Shown here: positions 22,556 through 38,471 of the stretch, piece after piece
How positions within the stretch are numbered: the stretch's first letter is position 1
Layout: every line of letters starts with the position of its first letter
Source of the DNA: Priapulus caudatus
Lineage: Eukaryota > Priapulida > Priapulimorpha > Priapulimorphida > Priapulidae
DNA length: 46,478 nucleotides
Assembly: GCF_000485595.1 (NCBI RefSeq)
Contig: NW_014577115.1
Span: 457,568 to 504,045, forward strand
Direction: 5' to 3'
Translations under genes and position numbers: made by a program
Notes under the pieces: generated by a model
Databases searched by the model: none
The model's input: only the letters and a program-made list of their open reading frames with translations
Told to the model about the DNA's origin: nothing

Positions 22556-22862
22556 AGATATCCCTCCCACCCGGAGCCAACGAGGCATGGCCGACGTGGT
22601 TATGCCTAAATCGCCTCCGGACAGGTTTTGGTTGATGTAGGGCACTCATGCAGAAATTGGGATACACAGATGGCCCAACCAAATGCGACTGCGGGGTGGA
22701 CCAGACTTTGGGACATCTCCTGAAATGACCCCTATTACCAGAGCCCTGTAGCCCTGGAGACCTTAAGGCTTTCAACCACCGTGCCAGGTCCTGTGTGCTG
22801 CAGTGGCTAGGCCGAGTGTAGTGTAGCGACCCGAGAAGAAGAAGGAGAAGAAGAAGAAGACA
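22556..22862 (+). mobile_element. Decayed non-LTR retrotransposon 3' end with (GAA)n-like tail
   Basis: One frame reads LNRLRTGFG, a stop, then CRALMQKLGYTDGPTKCDCG followed by TLGHLLK, a stop, PLLPEP and RARSCVLQWLGRV. This is the C-terminal zinc-knuckle-like region (CxCG...HLLxCP) of many invertebrate non-LTR elements. The expected cysteine before P has become a TGA stop. A GAAGAAGAAG-rich tail follows (22831-22862). Inactive; 5' side truncated at the N. Confidence 0.75.
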
Positions 22863-23190
22863 AAGAAGATCAGAAGTGTAAAGGGCTTCATAATGACTGG
22901 CTACAGTGAGGCTAGATAGTCACCTAAACCAGATGTAATAACACTAAATTATAGGGTCCCGTGCACTCCTCTATAGCCGTATAATTTTATTTCAAAACAT
23001 TTTACGTATATCAGGTCACATGTCTCAACTACAGCGACTTTATTGGCTCTGCATATTTCGATGAATATTACTAAGTCGTATCGTCCACAGTATGAGGTTT
23101 TATCCTTATATATTTATATATCCTGTGCGCAGGTGATGATTAATTACATTACAATCCATCTACTTTACGTTGCTTACTAGCAACACGTAC
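22863..23190. other. AT-rich stretch where the next WARS2 exons are expected but not found
   Basis: No exon encoding the VPVGEDQ or KMSKS region of WARS2 is visible on the minus strand here. Confidence 0.5.
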
Positions 23191-27034
<3,844 letters not shown>

Positions 27035-27042
<8 letters not shown>

Positions 27043-27115
27043 CTTCAACACTGTTGCGCGCGCCACCTATTATCAGTCGAAGACATCATAGAACGCTAGT
27101 GGGCGACCAATGGCA
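27035..27115 (-). promoter_or_regulatory. WARS2 start region with TISU/YY1-like motif
   Basis: Minus strand reads GAAGATGGCAGCC over the start codon, one mismatch from the SAASATGGCGGC TISU consensus. It is preceded by GGCGCGCGC (about 27056-27064) and a CCAAT word on the plus strand (about 27110). TISU elements are known at start codons of short-5'UTR mitochondrial genes; function here is inferred. Confidence 0.45.
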
Positions 27116-27126
27116 ATGTGTCATCC

Positions 27127-27264
27127 GTATACCCCACTGATCTCTAACATTATATTACATTATAGTATATATTACATTTACATTATACTTACATTTATAT
27201 TACATAGTATAATTAGTTAATATAATTAGAGTTTTAGTTAGTATAATAGAGATCAGTGGTATAC
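27127..27264. repeat. Fold-back element, about 18-bp arms
   Basis: GTATACCCCACTGATCTCTA (27127-27146) pairs with TAGAGATCAGTGGTATAC (27247-27264). The interior is AT-rich TTACATTATA repeats. No clear target duplication. Confidence 0.8.
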
Positions 27265-28133
27265 CCCCACAAATATAATATTATCAAGAACTTATTATTA
27301 ATGCTTATTATAATTACATACATCTCAGTGATGGCCCCCCACAAACTTGGCGACGTAAAAAAAAAACAAGGCAGCAATCACTGTTTAACAGAATGTTCAT
27401 TTATTAGCATTTTATTGGCTATTTGTCGCGATGTATTATCAACTGTCATTTTACTTGTAAACACAAACAAAGACTTTTAATTATCATTATAACGTTTATA
27501 ATTGCAATTGTTCGTAAAAGCACAATTATTACAATAATTATTTGGACAATCCTATCCAGCATAATACTATAGAGTATAACGCATTAGGTAAACTAGTGCT
27601 CTGATCTTTTGGAGATCGAGAAGAGTGTATATATATATATATGGCGTTAGTTTCATCTGGAACCACACTCACGCGGTGAGTGGCAGGCACCTCATTGCAA
27701 CCGACTAAAATACATATATAGCTAGCTCTCAATTGCAACCACCAAGAATCATCAACCAGGAAAAAGTTGCTACACCCAAGTTCCCTCATATTCACGTCAG
27801 CGAAGCAGGTGCCTGTGCCAGGCGGGATACCAGTGCGACTAGAGAGAAGGTGCTGTCAGTCTAACTAACACCTGCGTCACAACGACGCCACCACATATAC
27901 TAAAGAATACATTTATATTTCTACACTTATTACAATTTCAGCTACGTTAGAACAGGGTACAGTACCATCGGAATTCAAGTGTTCTGCCAATGTATCTACC
28001 TATCTGTTTGCCCATACACATATATACACGCCCGAACGCACGTATACGCTCGCACATACCCATAAATATGTTTATAAATTTCCGAGTTGCCAACAGCTAC
28101 GAGGCGTAGTTAGTTTATTTTTGCGTCCTTCGC
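27265..28133. other. Intergenic stretch between WARS2 and the tyrosine-tail gene
   Basis: AT-rich with a TATATA tract (27627-27642). A minus-strand open frame (27789-27538) matches nothing I know and is not called. The right end is the 3' flank of the minus-strand gene that stops at 28134. Confidence 0.4.
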
Positions 28134-29027
28134 TCAAATCGTCGTACCGTACTCGTTACCGGACACCACCGCGACACCGCGCTCTCTAACCATTATATCC
28201 AACTGTTCGTAACACTCCGGCTCCACCACCGCATGCCCACCACCAGCTGCTGCACTCGAGGCAACCGATGGCGACAACGCGGACTCGAAGGAGTCGTGCG
28301 TGACCGTGACTGGACTCGCGTCAAGGCGCATTGCCGTCACGTCGGGCATTTCTTCGTAGATGGCTTCCGACGTCGGGACGGCAGACGATGCGGCGACGAC
28401 GGCGGAGGCTGAAATCGTCCGAACGAACGGATTCAGACGCGGCTTAGGTGCGGGCCGCGGACGTAAGTTGCGTTCGTTCACGGACGGACTTCTCGTCACG
28501 GCGGCCCCTGGCGGCGTCGGCGGCGGACTCGCGCCACCTAGCGGAGGGGTCCTGCTCGCTAAACAGCGCGTGAGCGACAGAGAGAAACCCTCACCGGCGG
28601 CTGTCACGGGCGGCAACGGCCGCCCGCGCGTAACTCCGCCATCGCACGTGGCGACACCTCGCGGCTGCTCGCTTCGCCACGGATGCCTGCTGGCGGACGA
28701 CGGATGCTCTGCTGGTTCCGGCGGGGTGAGACTGCCGCGGCCGCCGCCCATCCAGGCGTCTCCTCTGGGGTGTCGTTCGGGTTCGGCGTAATGATAGAGA
28801 TCCGAGCCCGCGTCTGAGAGAGAAGAGATGAAGGCGTTGAGACAATGACGGGGGTTATAAATATATAAAAATAAAATAATATATCTTGGAGCGTAATTGT
28901 ACTATCGAGTTCGGCTCCGTCAAGAACAAACTATATCGCATTAGCGAAACGCTACTGGGATTAAAACGTCGTCTATACGCATGCGCGCGCACATGCCCGC
29001 ACACTCACACACACAGACACACACACA

Positions 29028-29071
<44 letters not shown>

Positions 29072-30522
29072 GACACACGTACGCGCACACGCCCGCACAC
29101 TCACACACACACCCACACACACACATACAGACACACGTACGCGCATACGCCCACACGCTCACGCACGCACACATACAGACACACGTACGCGCACACGCTC
29201 ACACACGCACACGTACACGCACACGTACAGACACACGTACGCGCACACGCCGGCACGCACACGCACGCACATATACAGACACACGTACGCGCATACGCCC
29301 GCACGCTCACACGTACACGCACACATACAGACACACGTACGCGCACACGCCCGCACGCTCATACACGCACACGCACGCACATATACAGACACACGTACGC
29401 GCACACGCCCGCACGCTCACACGTACACGCACACATACAGACACAAGTACGCGCACGCGCCCGCACGCTCACACACGCACACGTACGCGCATACGCCCGC
29501 ACGCTCACACACGCACACATACAGACACACGTACGCGCACACGCTCACACACGCACACGCACGCACATATACAGACACACGTACGCGCATACGCCCGCAC
29601 GCTCACGCACGCACATATACAGACACACGTACGCGCACACGCCCTCACGCTCACGCACGCACACATACAGACGCACGTACGCGCACACGCCCGCACGCTC
29701 ACGCACGCACACATGCAAATGTACTGCATGTACTATGCTATACTGTAAGGTACAAATGTCTACGTATTGGATAACATTGTTTTAAAATTAAGTTTAACTT
29801 TTTCTTCTTAGTTTTCAACTTTTTTACCTATACCTGATATCCTTTTATACGGTATCGTAGCGAAAAAATGTATACATATTGCGTAATTTAAAAACAACAA
29901 CAATTTTTCCTAGTTTTTTGAATTTTTTTACCTGTATCTGGTACGTTTACGTCCTCGTAAACGTGAGGGTCGTTATCACCCTCGCTGATGTCCTGCATCT
30001 GAGGTGACACGGGAGAGAGGCGGCGCGGTGGTGTCGGCGGGGGTGACACGTCGGCAGTCCGTGCGCGACGTTTCGCAAGTTTATTGACGACCGCATATAC
30101 GTCCTGACGTCCATGCGGTCTGGAAAGCAATATTCAATATTCAATATTCTGGAATCAACAATTGGCTATTGATCTGTTGGTGTCGCTAGAATGTCTTATC
30201 ATTGTTCATTGAGAATGGAACGGTTTTTTGGGGTGATTAGTAAAGTTGAGGATAGACCAGGAGTGGAATTTGTCTAGCCGGCTTATAGTGTCCAACAGAA
30301 TGCATGGACATTGAAATTGTGACCGTCTTCCTGGTAGAAAGCACAGGAAACGGAGTGCATGCACTCACTAACGTCTATTACAATAAACATATTTATACTA
30401 CAATGTGCGTGTGTGCGTGCGTTCGTGTGTGCGTGCGCGCGCGTGTGTGTGCGTGTTCACCTATCGTGGCCCTCCGTGTCACAGAGTGCGTACAGCGCCT
30501 CTACTGTTATATATACATATAT

Positions 30523-30556
<34 letters not shown>

Positions 30557-30801
30557 GATATATAGTATCAGCGAATACCGATTTTGGTTCATTAGTTGGC
30601 GTCAGTCGTTGTTGCGCGACCATGTGGGCCTGAATAGCCGTATCGTCTGTTGTGTGGTGGTGGTTTTCTTTGATATCAGCTGTATGTTGTGAGCGCTCAT
30701 ATGCTGCAAGACGGTTAATGATAAACCAGCATGAAAACGTTGTAAAAGTAAATGACAATGCATAAATGCATCAATAAACAAGTATATATATACTATACTA
30801 C

Positions 30802-30832
<31 letters not shown>

Positions 30833-33800
30833 ATTATATCGTAATACTATAATTGATTACTCATAGTATAGTAAAATGTTACGATGAAAACAGTTGACGA
30901 GGAGAGTTGTGAAAGATCGTGTGTTGCTCTCCATAGAAATAGAGATGAGATAACTATCGTAGCTATATTTATATAGTAGATATAGTAGTGTATCTATCTA
31001 TATAGTATTCTATATGATATGATACTATCTGCCATATATAGGTATATCATCTCGAGATGATAGTATGCTAGTGTATATTATACTATATATCTATATATGT
31101 ATGTGTCTATGAGAGAGTTTATCTATGCTCATTTCTTGGTTGCTTCTATACAGTATGTCTGGATATACAGCATTATCGCGCGCAAGTACCTGAAATATTG
31201 GCTTGAGCCTCCAGTTGCGCTCTGGTTTGACATGCTGAATACGCCTTCAGCCGGATAAGCATTTCTGGCCAGCCTGCATGGTTAGATACGTGACTCCCTC
31301 TGGCCCCCGTACGTTCCCGTATGTACCATTATAGGTTTCACGCAAGAACAGCGGATGTAGCTTAACTAAATTCGCCCTAACGAGTATAGTTAGTAGGCTG
31401 GGATCATTTCTCTAGCGTTTTACTTTATTGCGTAGCCGATTAATCCGCTAGGTAATTTTTATATTTATTAGGTAACATAAGGTAACATTCAGTTTGTTTA
31501 TCACTTCCTAGTACTTCCAGCCCATAAACCGACCACATTACCGCGCGAAAAGAGATCGCGGTTGCCGTGTGACGCGTGGTTACGGCGTAGTACGCCAACG
31601 CGTTCCGTCAGGTCTGTCTCTCTCGTCGCTGCTCATTCTCTCTTTCTCTCTTCTGCTCTCTCTGCATCGCTCATCTCTCTGCTCTTATTCCACTCTCCTC
31701 TCTGATCTCTGCTCTCTCGTCTCTCTCTCTCTCTGCTCTCTCGCCCTGACTGCTCGGCATTGTCTGTTCCCTCTTGCTATCGTGCCGCCCCGTCGTCTCG
31801 TCTCTCGCTCTCCTCGCTCTCCGCACGCCGGCACTCTCTCCGCGCGGCTCGTCTCTCTCACTCACATCTCGTGTCCGGTTGTACAGTATACGTGTACGTG
31901 TGCGTGCGCGTGGGGTGGCGTGTACGCGTGCGTGCATGCGCGTGGGTATGCGTAGGCTTTGGGGCTAGGGTGGAGCGAGTGCGTTTACAGGTGCGATGAA
32001 TGTATTGGCGTGCGTGCACGCGTGTGGCATCTTTAATCAGCTGTCTTGAGCTGTATGGCCAATGTCAATACCGAATAGCAGAAGGCAGGCTCGGTCGAGC
32101 ACGAGTTCATCTGTGAGGGCATGCAGTCTGTACTCGGCCTGAGCAGTCCACACATGCCGGCAGCTCGTGTTGGCAGCACGTGTACAGTGTATAATAGCGT
32201 CTCCCCCTGCCTCCTGCCTCCACCGTCCTCCTGCCTCCTCCTCCTCCTCCTCCTCCTTCTGCCTCTTCCTCCTCCTGCGTGCTGGCTGGGTGCTAACGTA
32301 CATTTTAAAGTTATGCTGCAGAGGGCAAGCTTTCGGCGGGACAATTATCTGGTAATATGCAGTGTAGAGTGGTCTGATGCTGTATGTTAATCAGGAGTGT
32401 CTAATAGTAGATTATATTATAATCTTATTACTATGAGTTATATATTATAATATGTATAAATGTAGATTATATATTATAATCTATAGTTAGATTATATATT
32501 ATAATCTTCACTATTTAGATAAATATTATAATGCGTTGATATTAGATTATATATTATAATCTTACACATTCGATTATATTTATAGATTCTTATATTAGAC
32601 TTATAATTATAATGCTGTATATTAGATTATATATTATAATCTTTATTAGATTATATATTATAATGCTTAGGCATTAGATTCACTTAAGTTATAAATGCTT
32701 CGTATTAAGATTATATATTATATCTTATTTAGATTATATATTAAATCTTATTTAGATTCTATATTATACATCTTATATTTAGATGATATATTATACACTC
32801 CTGATGTATAAAACCGGCCATGTTAGATACTGAATGTCTAGTGGCACAATCGAAGCTACTTGTATTGAGGTCGATTGTCTAGATGACGCAGAGTATTGAC
32901 GCGTATGCGGTGAATGTGACCAGAAGTGGCTCGGGCCAATCATTGTTTCGAATGGGGGCGTTGTGCCTAGAACATTGCGAGTAGTAGAAACATTGCGTAG
33001 TGAGTAGCGGAAGTGCAGGCGATGTCGACATGGTTTGGGTACACACGCGTAGAGAAACACGCACGTAGTATGGGAGAGAATGGTGTAGGCGTGGACGCTG
33101 ACCAAGGCAGCCTAGTTGTCTGGGGGTTTTATGCTGTGTTGGTTTTTCTATGCGGCTGTGGGTTGATATCTCGTTTAGGTCTCGGCTAGTCCCCGATCTA
33201 GCGCGTATTGTTCAGTAGACAAGGCGATTAATCATTCGCCGTTAATTAAAAAAAGTCAAATGAACTCGCCAGGCAAATGAATAAAATAAAAATTAGTTAA
33301 CGCGTTGACAAATAGACAGCGATGGGGCGTTCAAGGGAGCTGTGTTCGGTACTTGACATGGGGCACCGGGGACTAGACCCGACGGCGGGTGAAGCGTGGT
33401 CAGCGTTGCGTCGCCAACGCTCGGCGTCACTCTCCGGCGCCGTCGCTTGCCGCCGGCCGCTCCGGCTGCCGCTGCGTCGAAGCTCCTGCAACGGCGCATG
33501 CGTGCGTGGCGACAAGTGATTTACCGATAACTACACCACGCCTGATTAATTGAAAGATTGTGCTAACTGTGGCATGATTGCCAAAATTGAAGCGCGTACT
33601 TACAGGCTGGATGCCATAATAAATAAGTGTTAATAATAGTATATATATACTATATATAATTCAGGAGCTAAGATAATGATAAATTTGTCATTATTAGCTC
33701 CTGAGTATATATAGTCATGGGAGTAAATAAGCATACAAAAATGTGTGTGATGTGTGTGTGTGTGTGGTGTGTGTGTTTAGAGGAAAGAAAGAGAGAGAGA

Positions 33801-36339
33801 GAGAGAATGACGGAGAGAGAGAGAAGTAGAGAGGAGAGAGAGAGAGAAAGACGACGCGGCGCGCCGAGAGGACGACACGCACCGACGGCACGACGGGCAC
33901 GACAGACCACGACCGTCCCACCAGCGAGAGAGAGCCCGAGGGGGAGCGAGCGAGAGAGAGAGCACGGAGAGAGAGAGAGGCAGTGAGAGGTAAGAGGAGA
34001 GAGAGGGTGGGATGGAGAGAGAGTGAATATGTGTGTGATAGTATAGAAAATATAGTACTAGTAAGTAGGTAGGTATATATAAAGTACTATATATACAGAG
34101 GGTGTTGTATGACCCTGCAGTAGGGGAGGGTTGCCGTCTTGCCAGGGCAGGGACGCTCGGTGGAGCTCCCGCTCGGCTCTAATCGCGTGGCGATGGGAGA
34201 GTAGGTTGACAGAGAGCTCACGAGTCTCCGGTCACCTGCAGTACGATACGTTCATCGTCTACGGTAGCCCTTATCAGTTGTCGATATCGTTGTCCTTGCG
34301 CCAATGATAGGGCGACTAGCGCGCAGGGGGGTGGCCGGGACGCGCGGGCGACGGCCGCTGTGCACGAGTGCAATACAGCGATAGGATCAAGCAGGACGTG
34401 TAATGAAGACAATGTTGTCGTTCGATTAACCCGTGATCATACAATAGTATGTATGGCTCGTCTTCCATTTGCTCGTCTGCTCATATCCTCGCCCTCTTTC
34501 TCTCTGTCTATATAATTTACTCGCTCCGTCTGATCTTCACGGACTGCTCGTGCTCTCATGGCGCTTATTCTCTCTCGTTCCTCTTTCGGTCGGGGCAGCG
34601 GTCGCCGAGCGCGCGTGCTGCCCGGGCGCTCCTCGGCGGTCGGGCTCGCGGGCTCCGCCACGGTCTCTCTCCTCTCATCGCTCTCTGTCGTCTGTCTCTT
34701 TCTCTCTCCGCGCGTCTTCATGAGGGCCGACACACGAGCCCGTTGGTCTCGTCTTTCTCTCNNNNNNNNNNNNNNNNNNNNNNNNNAGAAGAGCTGGGGA
34801 ATGAGAAATTGAATATTTGTATATATAATAATCCTGAGGTTGGATACCTCTGCTAGGCGTAGTCGTCGCAGGAGCTGCGTAGCTCGCTCGGTTACGCTGC
34901 TAAGGAATAGGTTGCAGCTAGAGAGCTTGCGCTAGTGCTCCAGCCTGCGAGTACGCTACTTCATGTCTAAGTGTAGCCCGTTATGCATTGTGACGATGAT
35001 CGTTGGTCATGGGGCGGCCAAGAATAGGCGACCCCTGCGACAGTGAAGTAGGCCATTATAATCAGGAGTTAATCGAAGACAATTTGTCGTTCATTAATCT
35101 CATGATATATATATATGTTTAATGCTCGCTCTCATTCTCTCTCGGTCAACAATTATCTCGGCACTGCTTTCTCTCCTGTCTATATATTTCTCGAGTCTCC
35201 TGTTCAGCACTCCTTACGGTGCTCTCTTCAGCCTTATATCTCTCTCCCTCTCTGCTCTTCTGCTCTCTCGTCTCGTCTGCACTGCATCTCTCTCTCTCCT
35301 CAAGATCTCTCTCCTCTGTCTGATGCTGGTCTCTCTTCTCTCTTCTCTCACAACAGGACCCTATCGACCCCTGAACCGAGCGCGAACGAGCACCTTTCTC
35401 CTCTCTCATCTTCTCTCTTTTCTCTCTCGTCTCTCTCTCTCTGTGTGTGTGTGTGTGTGTGTGTGTGTTGTGTGTGTTGTGTGTGTGGTGCTGTGTGTCG
35501 TGTTTGTGTTTGTGTCTTACTGTCTGTCTGTCTGCTGTGTGTGTATGTATGCGTGTAGCGCGTGTGGCGTGTGTCGTGTGGTGCGTTGTGGCGCGGTGCG
35601 TGTGCCCGTGTGTGATGGGTGCGTATGTGGCGTAGCGTGTGAGTTAGTGCGTAGCGTGTTTTAGTGTGTGTTAGCATGGGCTATCGAATGGAATACAGTG
35701 CCATCAGGGAATTCCGTCGCTGCTTGCGCCATTCACTCACGATGCATCTAACTCTAGTTATTCATGCTAAATTTTGATAGATGATAAAACCTTTTTTACC
35801 GCCACTGCTCAAATGAAATAAAATACAATCGTTCAAAAATGGTCGCTCGATGGATAACGCATTAATTGATTTTGCAAAATGCTGATCGAACGAGTCCCTG
35901 CCTAGCATGATGGCAACGGGTGAGCGGGAATACGCGCCTGTGCGCACTATGTGTGTAATGTATATGTAATAATTGCAATGATTATGCATATGCATAGTGC
36001 ATATCGTATATCGTATATTCAGCGAGTTAATAAAAGACAAAGTTGTCTTAATTAACTCCTGATGGTATAGTTGTATAATGTATATGCATATGCCATATGT
36101 TATAATGTAATATGTATATGTATATGTATATTAATGTATATTGTATTGTATATGTATATGTATATGTAATTATGTAATGTATATGTATATTATAATGTAC
36201 TATGTATATGTAATGTATGATGTATATTGTATATGTATATGTATAGTGTATAATGTATATGTATATGTATATGTATACTGTATATGTAATGTATATGTAT
36301 ATGTATATGTATATGATATGTATATGTATATGTATATGT

Positions 36340-36378
<39 letters not shown>

Positions 36379-36464
36379 ATGTATATGTATATGTATACGT
36401 ACAGGTTTAGGTTTGCATATAGTTATATGTATATGTGTATGGTATATGTATATGTATATGTATC

Positions 36465-36500
<36 letters not shown>

Positions 36501-36606
36501 TATGTATAACTGTATATGTAATATGTTATGTATATGTATACTGTTTACTGTATAGTGTATATGTATAGTATATATGTTAATATGTATATGTATATGTATA
36601 TGTAAT

Positions 36607-36640
<34 letters not shown>

Positions 36641-36693
36641 AGTGTATACTGTTATAATGTATATGTATATGTATATGTATTGTAATATATGTA

Positions 36694-36730
<37 letters not shown>

Positions 36731-37217
36731 AATGGTATATGTATATGTATATGTAATATGTATATGTATTATTGTATATGTTATATGTTAGTATATGTTT
36801 TTATGTATACTGATATGTATATGTATAAGGTATTGTATATGTATATGTATATGTAATATGTATATGTATATGTATATGTATAATTATGTATATGTATAAT
36901 GTATAGTGTTATCGTTTATGTAAATATATGTAGTGTAGTGTAATGTGTAGTGTGTATTGTAGTATGTATATGTAATAGTGTAATGTATATGGTATATGTA
37001 TAATGTATAGTGTAATAGTGTATATGTAGTATGTATATGTATATGTATAATGTAATGTATAATGTATATGTATCTGTATATTTATATGTATATGTTCATA
37101 TGTATATGTATATGTAATGTATATGTTTATGTTTTATGTATCATGTAGCGATTACATGTAGATTCCATGTACATTGTATATGTTATATGTATATGTAGCA
37201 TGTTACAGTGTAGCATG

Positions 37218-37249
<32 letters not shown>

Positions 37250-37393
37250 GTATAAGTATATGTATATTGTATAGTATATGTATATTATATATGTATATGT
37301 ATAATATATGTATATGTATAGTATATGGTATATGTATAATATATGTATATGTATAGTATACTGTATATTATATGTCATGTATATTATATGTAT

Positions 37394-37428
<35 letters not shown>

Positions 37429-37563
37429 GAGCGATATAATTATGTACGATAAAGAAATACTCACTGTTCTGTTCTCATCGATTCTTCCAGGATTGTAGAC
37501 TAGTCGTGGTGGCGATGTATCGGTAGCGCTGTGAAGACGAAAGTAATGCTTGGACCAATATTT
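28134..37563 (-). CDS. Unrecognised protein with multi-tyrosine, proline-rich C-terminal tail; four exons, partial
   Basis: Minus-strand exons: 37563-37465 (33 codons, [20 protein letters not shown] onward), 31273-31190 ([18 protein letters not shown] onward), 30119-29932 and 28813-28134 with stop. The last three join in phase (2, then 1). The 37563 exon ends in phase 0 while the next needs phase 2, so at least one exon between them is missing. The tail has tyrosine motifs [31 protein letters not shown] and ECYEQLD, and Pro-rich PPPTPPRR and [17 protein letters not shown] and YEQL resemble the pYEEI ligand of Src-family SH2 domains. The composition is that of a disordered cytoplasmic tail or adaptor. 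No kinase, transmembrane or extracellular domain is in the window, so the protein is not named. Coding exons are GC-rich and the introns are giant simple-repeat arrays. Confidence 0.6.
28985..29714. repeat. 730-bp CA/CG-rich minisatellite
   Basis: After a pure CA tract (29000-29070), irregular units of about 45-60 bp are built from CAGACACACGTACGCGCACAC, CGCCCGCACGCTCAC and ACGCACACATA. All three frames are open by composition; not coding. Located in the last intron of the tyrosine-tail gene. Confidence 0.95.
30405..30456. repeat. (GT)n/(GC)n microsatellite
   Basis: GTGTGCGTGCG-type simple repeat in an intron of the tyrosine-tail gene. Confidence 0.9.
30510..30564. repeat. (TA)n tract
   Basis: Almost pure TA alternation, palindromic. 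Confidence 0.95.
30783..31115. repeat. TA-rich low-complexity segment
   Basis: TA tract (30783-30838) followed by degenerate TATAGTA and TATCTATATA words. Confidence 0.8.
31610..31870. repeat. (CT)n-rich tract
   Basis: CTCTCT blocks separated by GCTCATT, GTCGCTG and similar; open in several frames by composition, not coding. Confidence 0.85.
32061..33650. repeat. Duplicated block B, copy 1
   Basis: Collinear with 44587-45786. Shared landmarks in order: CACGAGTTCATCTGTGAGGG, a CTC triplet tract, a TCAGGAG palindrome with AGATTATATATTATAATCT units, GTCTAGTGGCACAATC, GATCTAGCGCGTATTG, and CATGCGTGCG near the end. Copy 1 is about 390 bp longer, the difference being spread over many 1-10 base indels. 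Confidence 0.9.
32390..32805. repeat. TCAGGAG palindromic element, 416 bp, with internal AGATTATA array
   Basis: Ends ATCAGGAGTGT and ACACTCCTGAT. Inside are degenerate copies of the self-complementary unit AGATTATA-TAT-TATAATCT. Confidence 0.9.
33661..33704. repeat. TCAGGAG hairpin
   Basis: TCAGGAGCTAA ... TTAGCTCCTGA with TAATGAYAAA arms. It is followed at once by a GT tract and a long GA tract. Confidence 0.9.
33737..34022. repeat. (GT)n then (GA)n tract
   Basis: GTGTGTGT (33742-33776), then GAGAGA blocks to 34022 with a GC-rich insert (33850-33955). Confidence 0.9.
34384..34439. repeat. Diverged TCAGGAG-type hairpin
   Basis: GATCAAGCAGG ... GAAGACAA / TTGTCGTTC ... CCGTGATC, an imperfect palindrome sharing the GACAA-loop-TTGTC core with the hairpins at 35061 and 36019. 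A CT tract follows. Confidence 0.6.
34470..34761. repeat. (CT)n-rich tract
   Basis: CTCGCTCC, CTCTCGTTCC and TCTCTCC blocks ending at the N gap; its layout resembles 35115-35440. Confidence 0.8.
34762..34786. other. 25-N assembly gap
   Basis: Exactly 25 N, a fixed-size placeholder, inside a CT tract. True distance unknown. Confidence 0.99.
35061..35106. repeat. TCAGGAG hairpin
   Basis: ATCAGGAGTTAATCGAAGACA pairs with TTGTCGTTCATTAATCTCATGAT. It is followed by TATATATA and a CT tract. Confidence 0.85.
35115..35660. repeat. (CT)n then (GT)n tract
   Basis: CT-rich to about 35440, then GTGTGT-rich with GCGTAGCGTGT units to about 35660. Open frames on both strands are compositional. Confidence 0.9.
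36019..36063. repeat. TCAGGAG hairpin
   Basis: TTCAGCGAGTTAATAAAAGACAA pairs with TTGTCTTAATTAACTCCTGA. The TATATG array starts directly after it. Confidence 0.85.
36066..37426. repeat. 1.36 kb (TATATG)n hexanucleotide array
   Basis: TATGTA repeats with frequent one- to four-base slips (AATG, TATTG, TATAGTG). The period is 6 but phase shifts every few units. Confidence 0.95.
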
Positions 37564-37624
37564 CTGAAAGGAAAAAGATTCTGTATAGCCATTGCAGTCG
37601 AATACATATCCACGTAAATATATA

Positions 37625-37683
37625 ATGTGTATATATATATATATATATATAATATATATGTATATATATTATATATATTATAG
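37625..37683. repeat. (TA)n tract
   Basis: TA alternation just upstream (minus sense) of the 37563 exon. Confidence 0.95.
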
Positions 37684-37699
37684 TGTGTCATACATGTCC

Positions 37700-38255
37700 A
37701 TCAATCTGTCCGATATTATCGATTAGTATTAGAACCTTATATCTTCAACTTCTGGATACAGTCACTTCCGGCACGATTTATATTGCACCTTATACTTTAC
37801 TAATATTCCAACGTTTCAAGCCGGGCTAAAATAATACCGTGAATAATTACTGAATTAATTATAAATCGTTACCGTTGTCGTTTCCCCTTCTCCCGCTTTC
37901 TTTTCAACAGGACAACTTTCCCTCTATCTTTGGACTGTCACTCACTGGAGGGGTCGACGCAATCTCGCTATACATCGCTAGATATTATATTAGACACATA
38001 TAGATATTGTGTGTGTAGACGCAACAGAGAGTATTCCCAATTAAATAATCGTCCACTACGCATTCAACTTGTGACGTAAACGATAACAAATGTGACGCAG
38101 CTGACTTCTGATTAACACAAGCGATGTGGAGTTGTGTAGAGTACGATTCTGCACTATCGCCGGATGTTGGACATGTGATTGTTAATCCGGTCTACTCGTG
38201 CGGAAGTATCATAGCACATACTTATAGACTCACGCACCCACTCGCACGCATGTAC
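37700..38255. other. Non-repetitive stretch, no gene identified
   Basis: Contains a plausible plus-strand polypyrimidine acceptor (CTTTCTTTTCAACAG, about 37897-37911), but nothing recognisable follows it. Confidence 0.4.
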
Positions 38256-38373
38256 GCCCGCACTCCCGCACGCACACACACGCACACAGATCAGTCACCA
38301 AACACACCACACACACACACACACCACACACGCACGCACACACACACACACACGGACGCACGCACAAACAGCT

Positions 38374-38405
<32 letters not shown>

Positions 38406-38416
38406 AAACACACACC

Positions 38417-38471
<55 letters not shown>

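Noticed and set aside
21841-22635. 264-codon Ser/Leu/Pro-rich plus-strand frame
   Set aside because: Runs through the 37-bp minisatellite and across the N into a dead retrotransposon; no gene-like features.
28886-29785. Long open frames of about 250-300 codons (His/Thr-rich) through the CA minisatellite
   Set aside because: Composition of CA repeats leaves several frames open on both strands; no conserved sequence, and it sits in the intron between two phase-matched exons.
30507-30758. Possible extra minus-strand exon ([15 protein letters not shown] frame) of the tyrosine-tail gene
   Set aside because: Its frame is not compatible with the phase-2 junction between exons 31190 and 30119; the compatible frame hits a stop within three codons.
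34218-34412. Minus-strand frame with [20 protein letters not shown] as an exon filling the missing junction
   Set aside because: Starting phase does not match the 37465 exon, the sequence is next to repeats, and nothing is recognisable.
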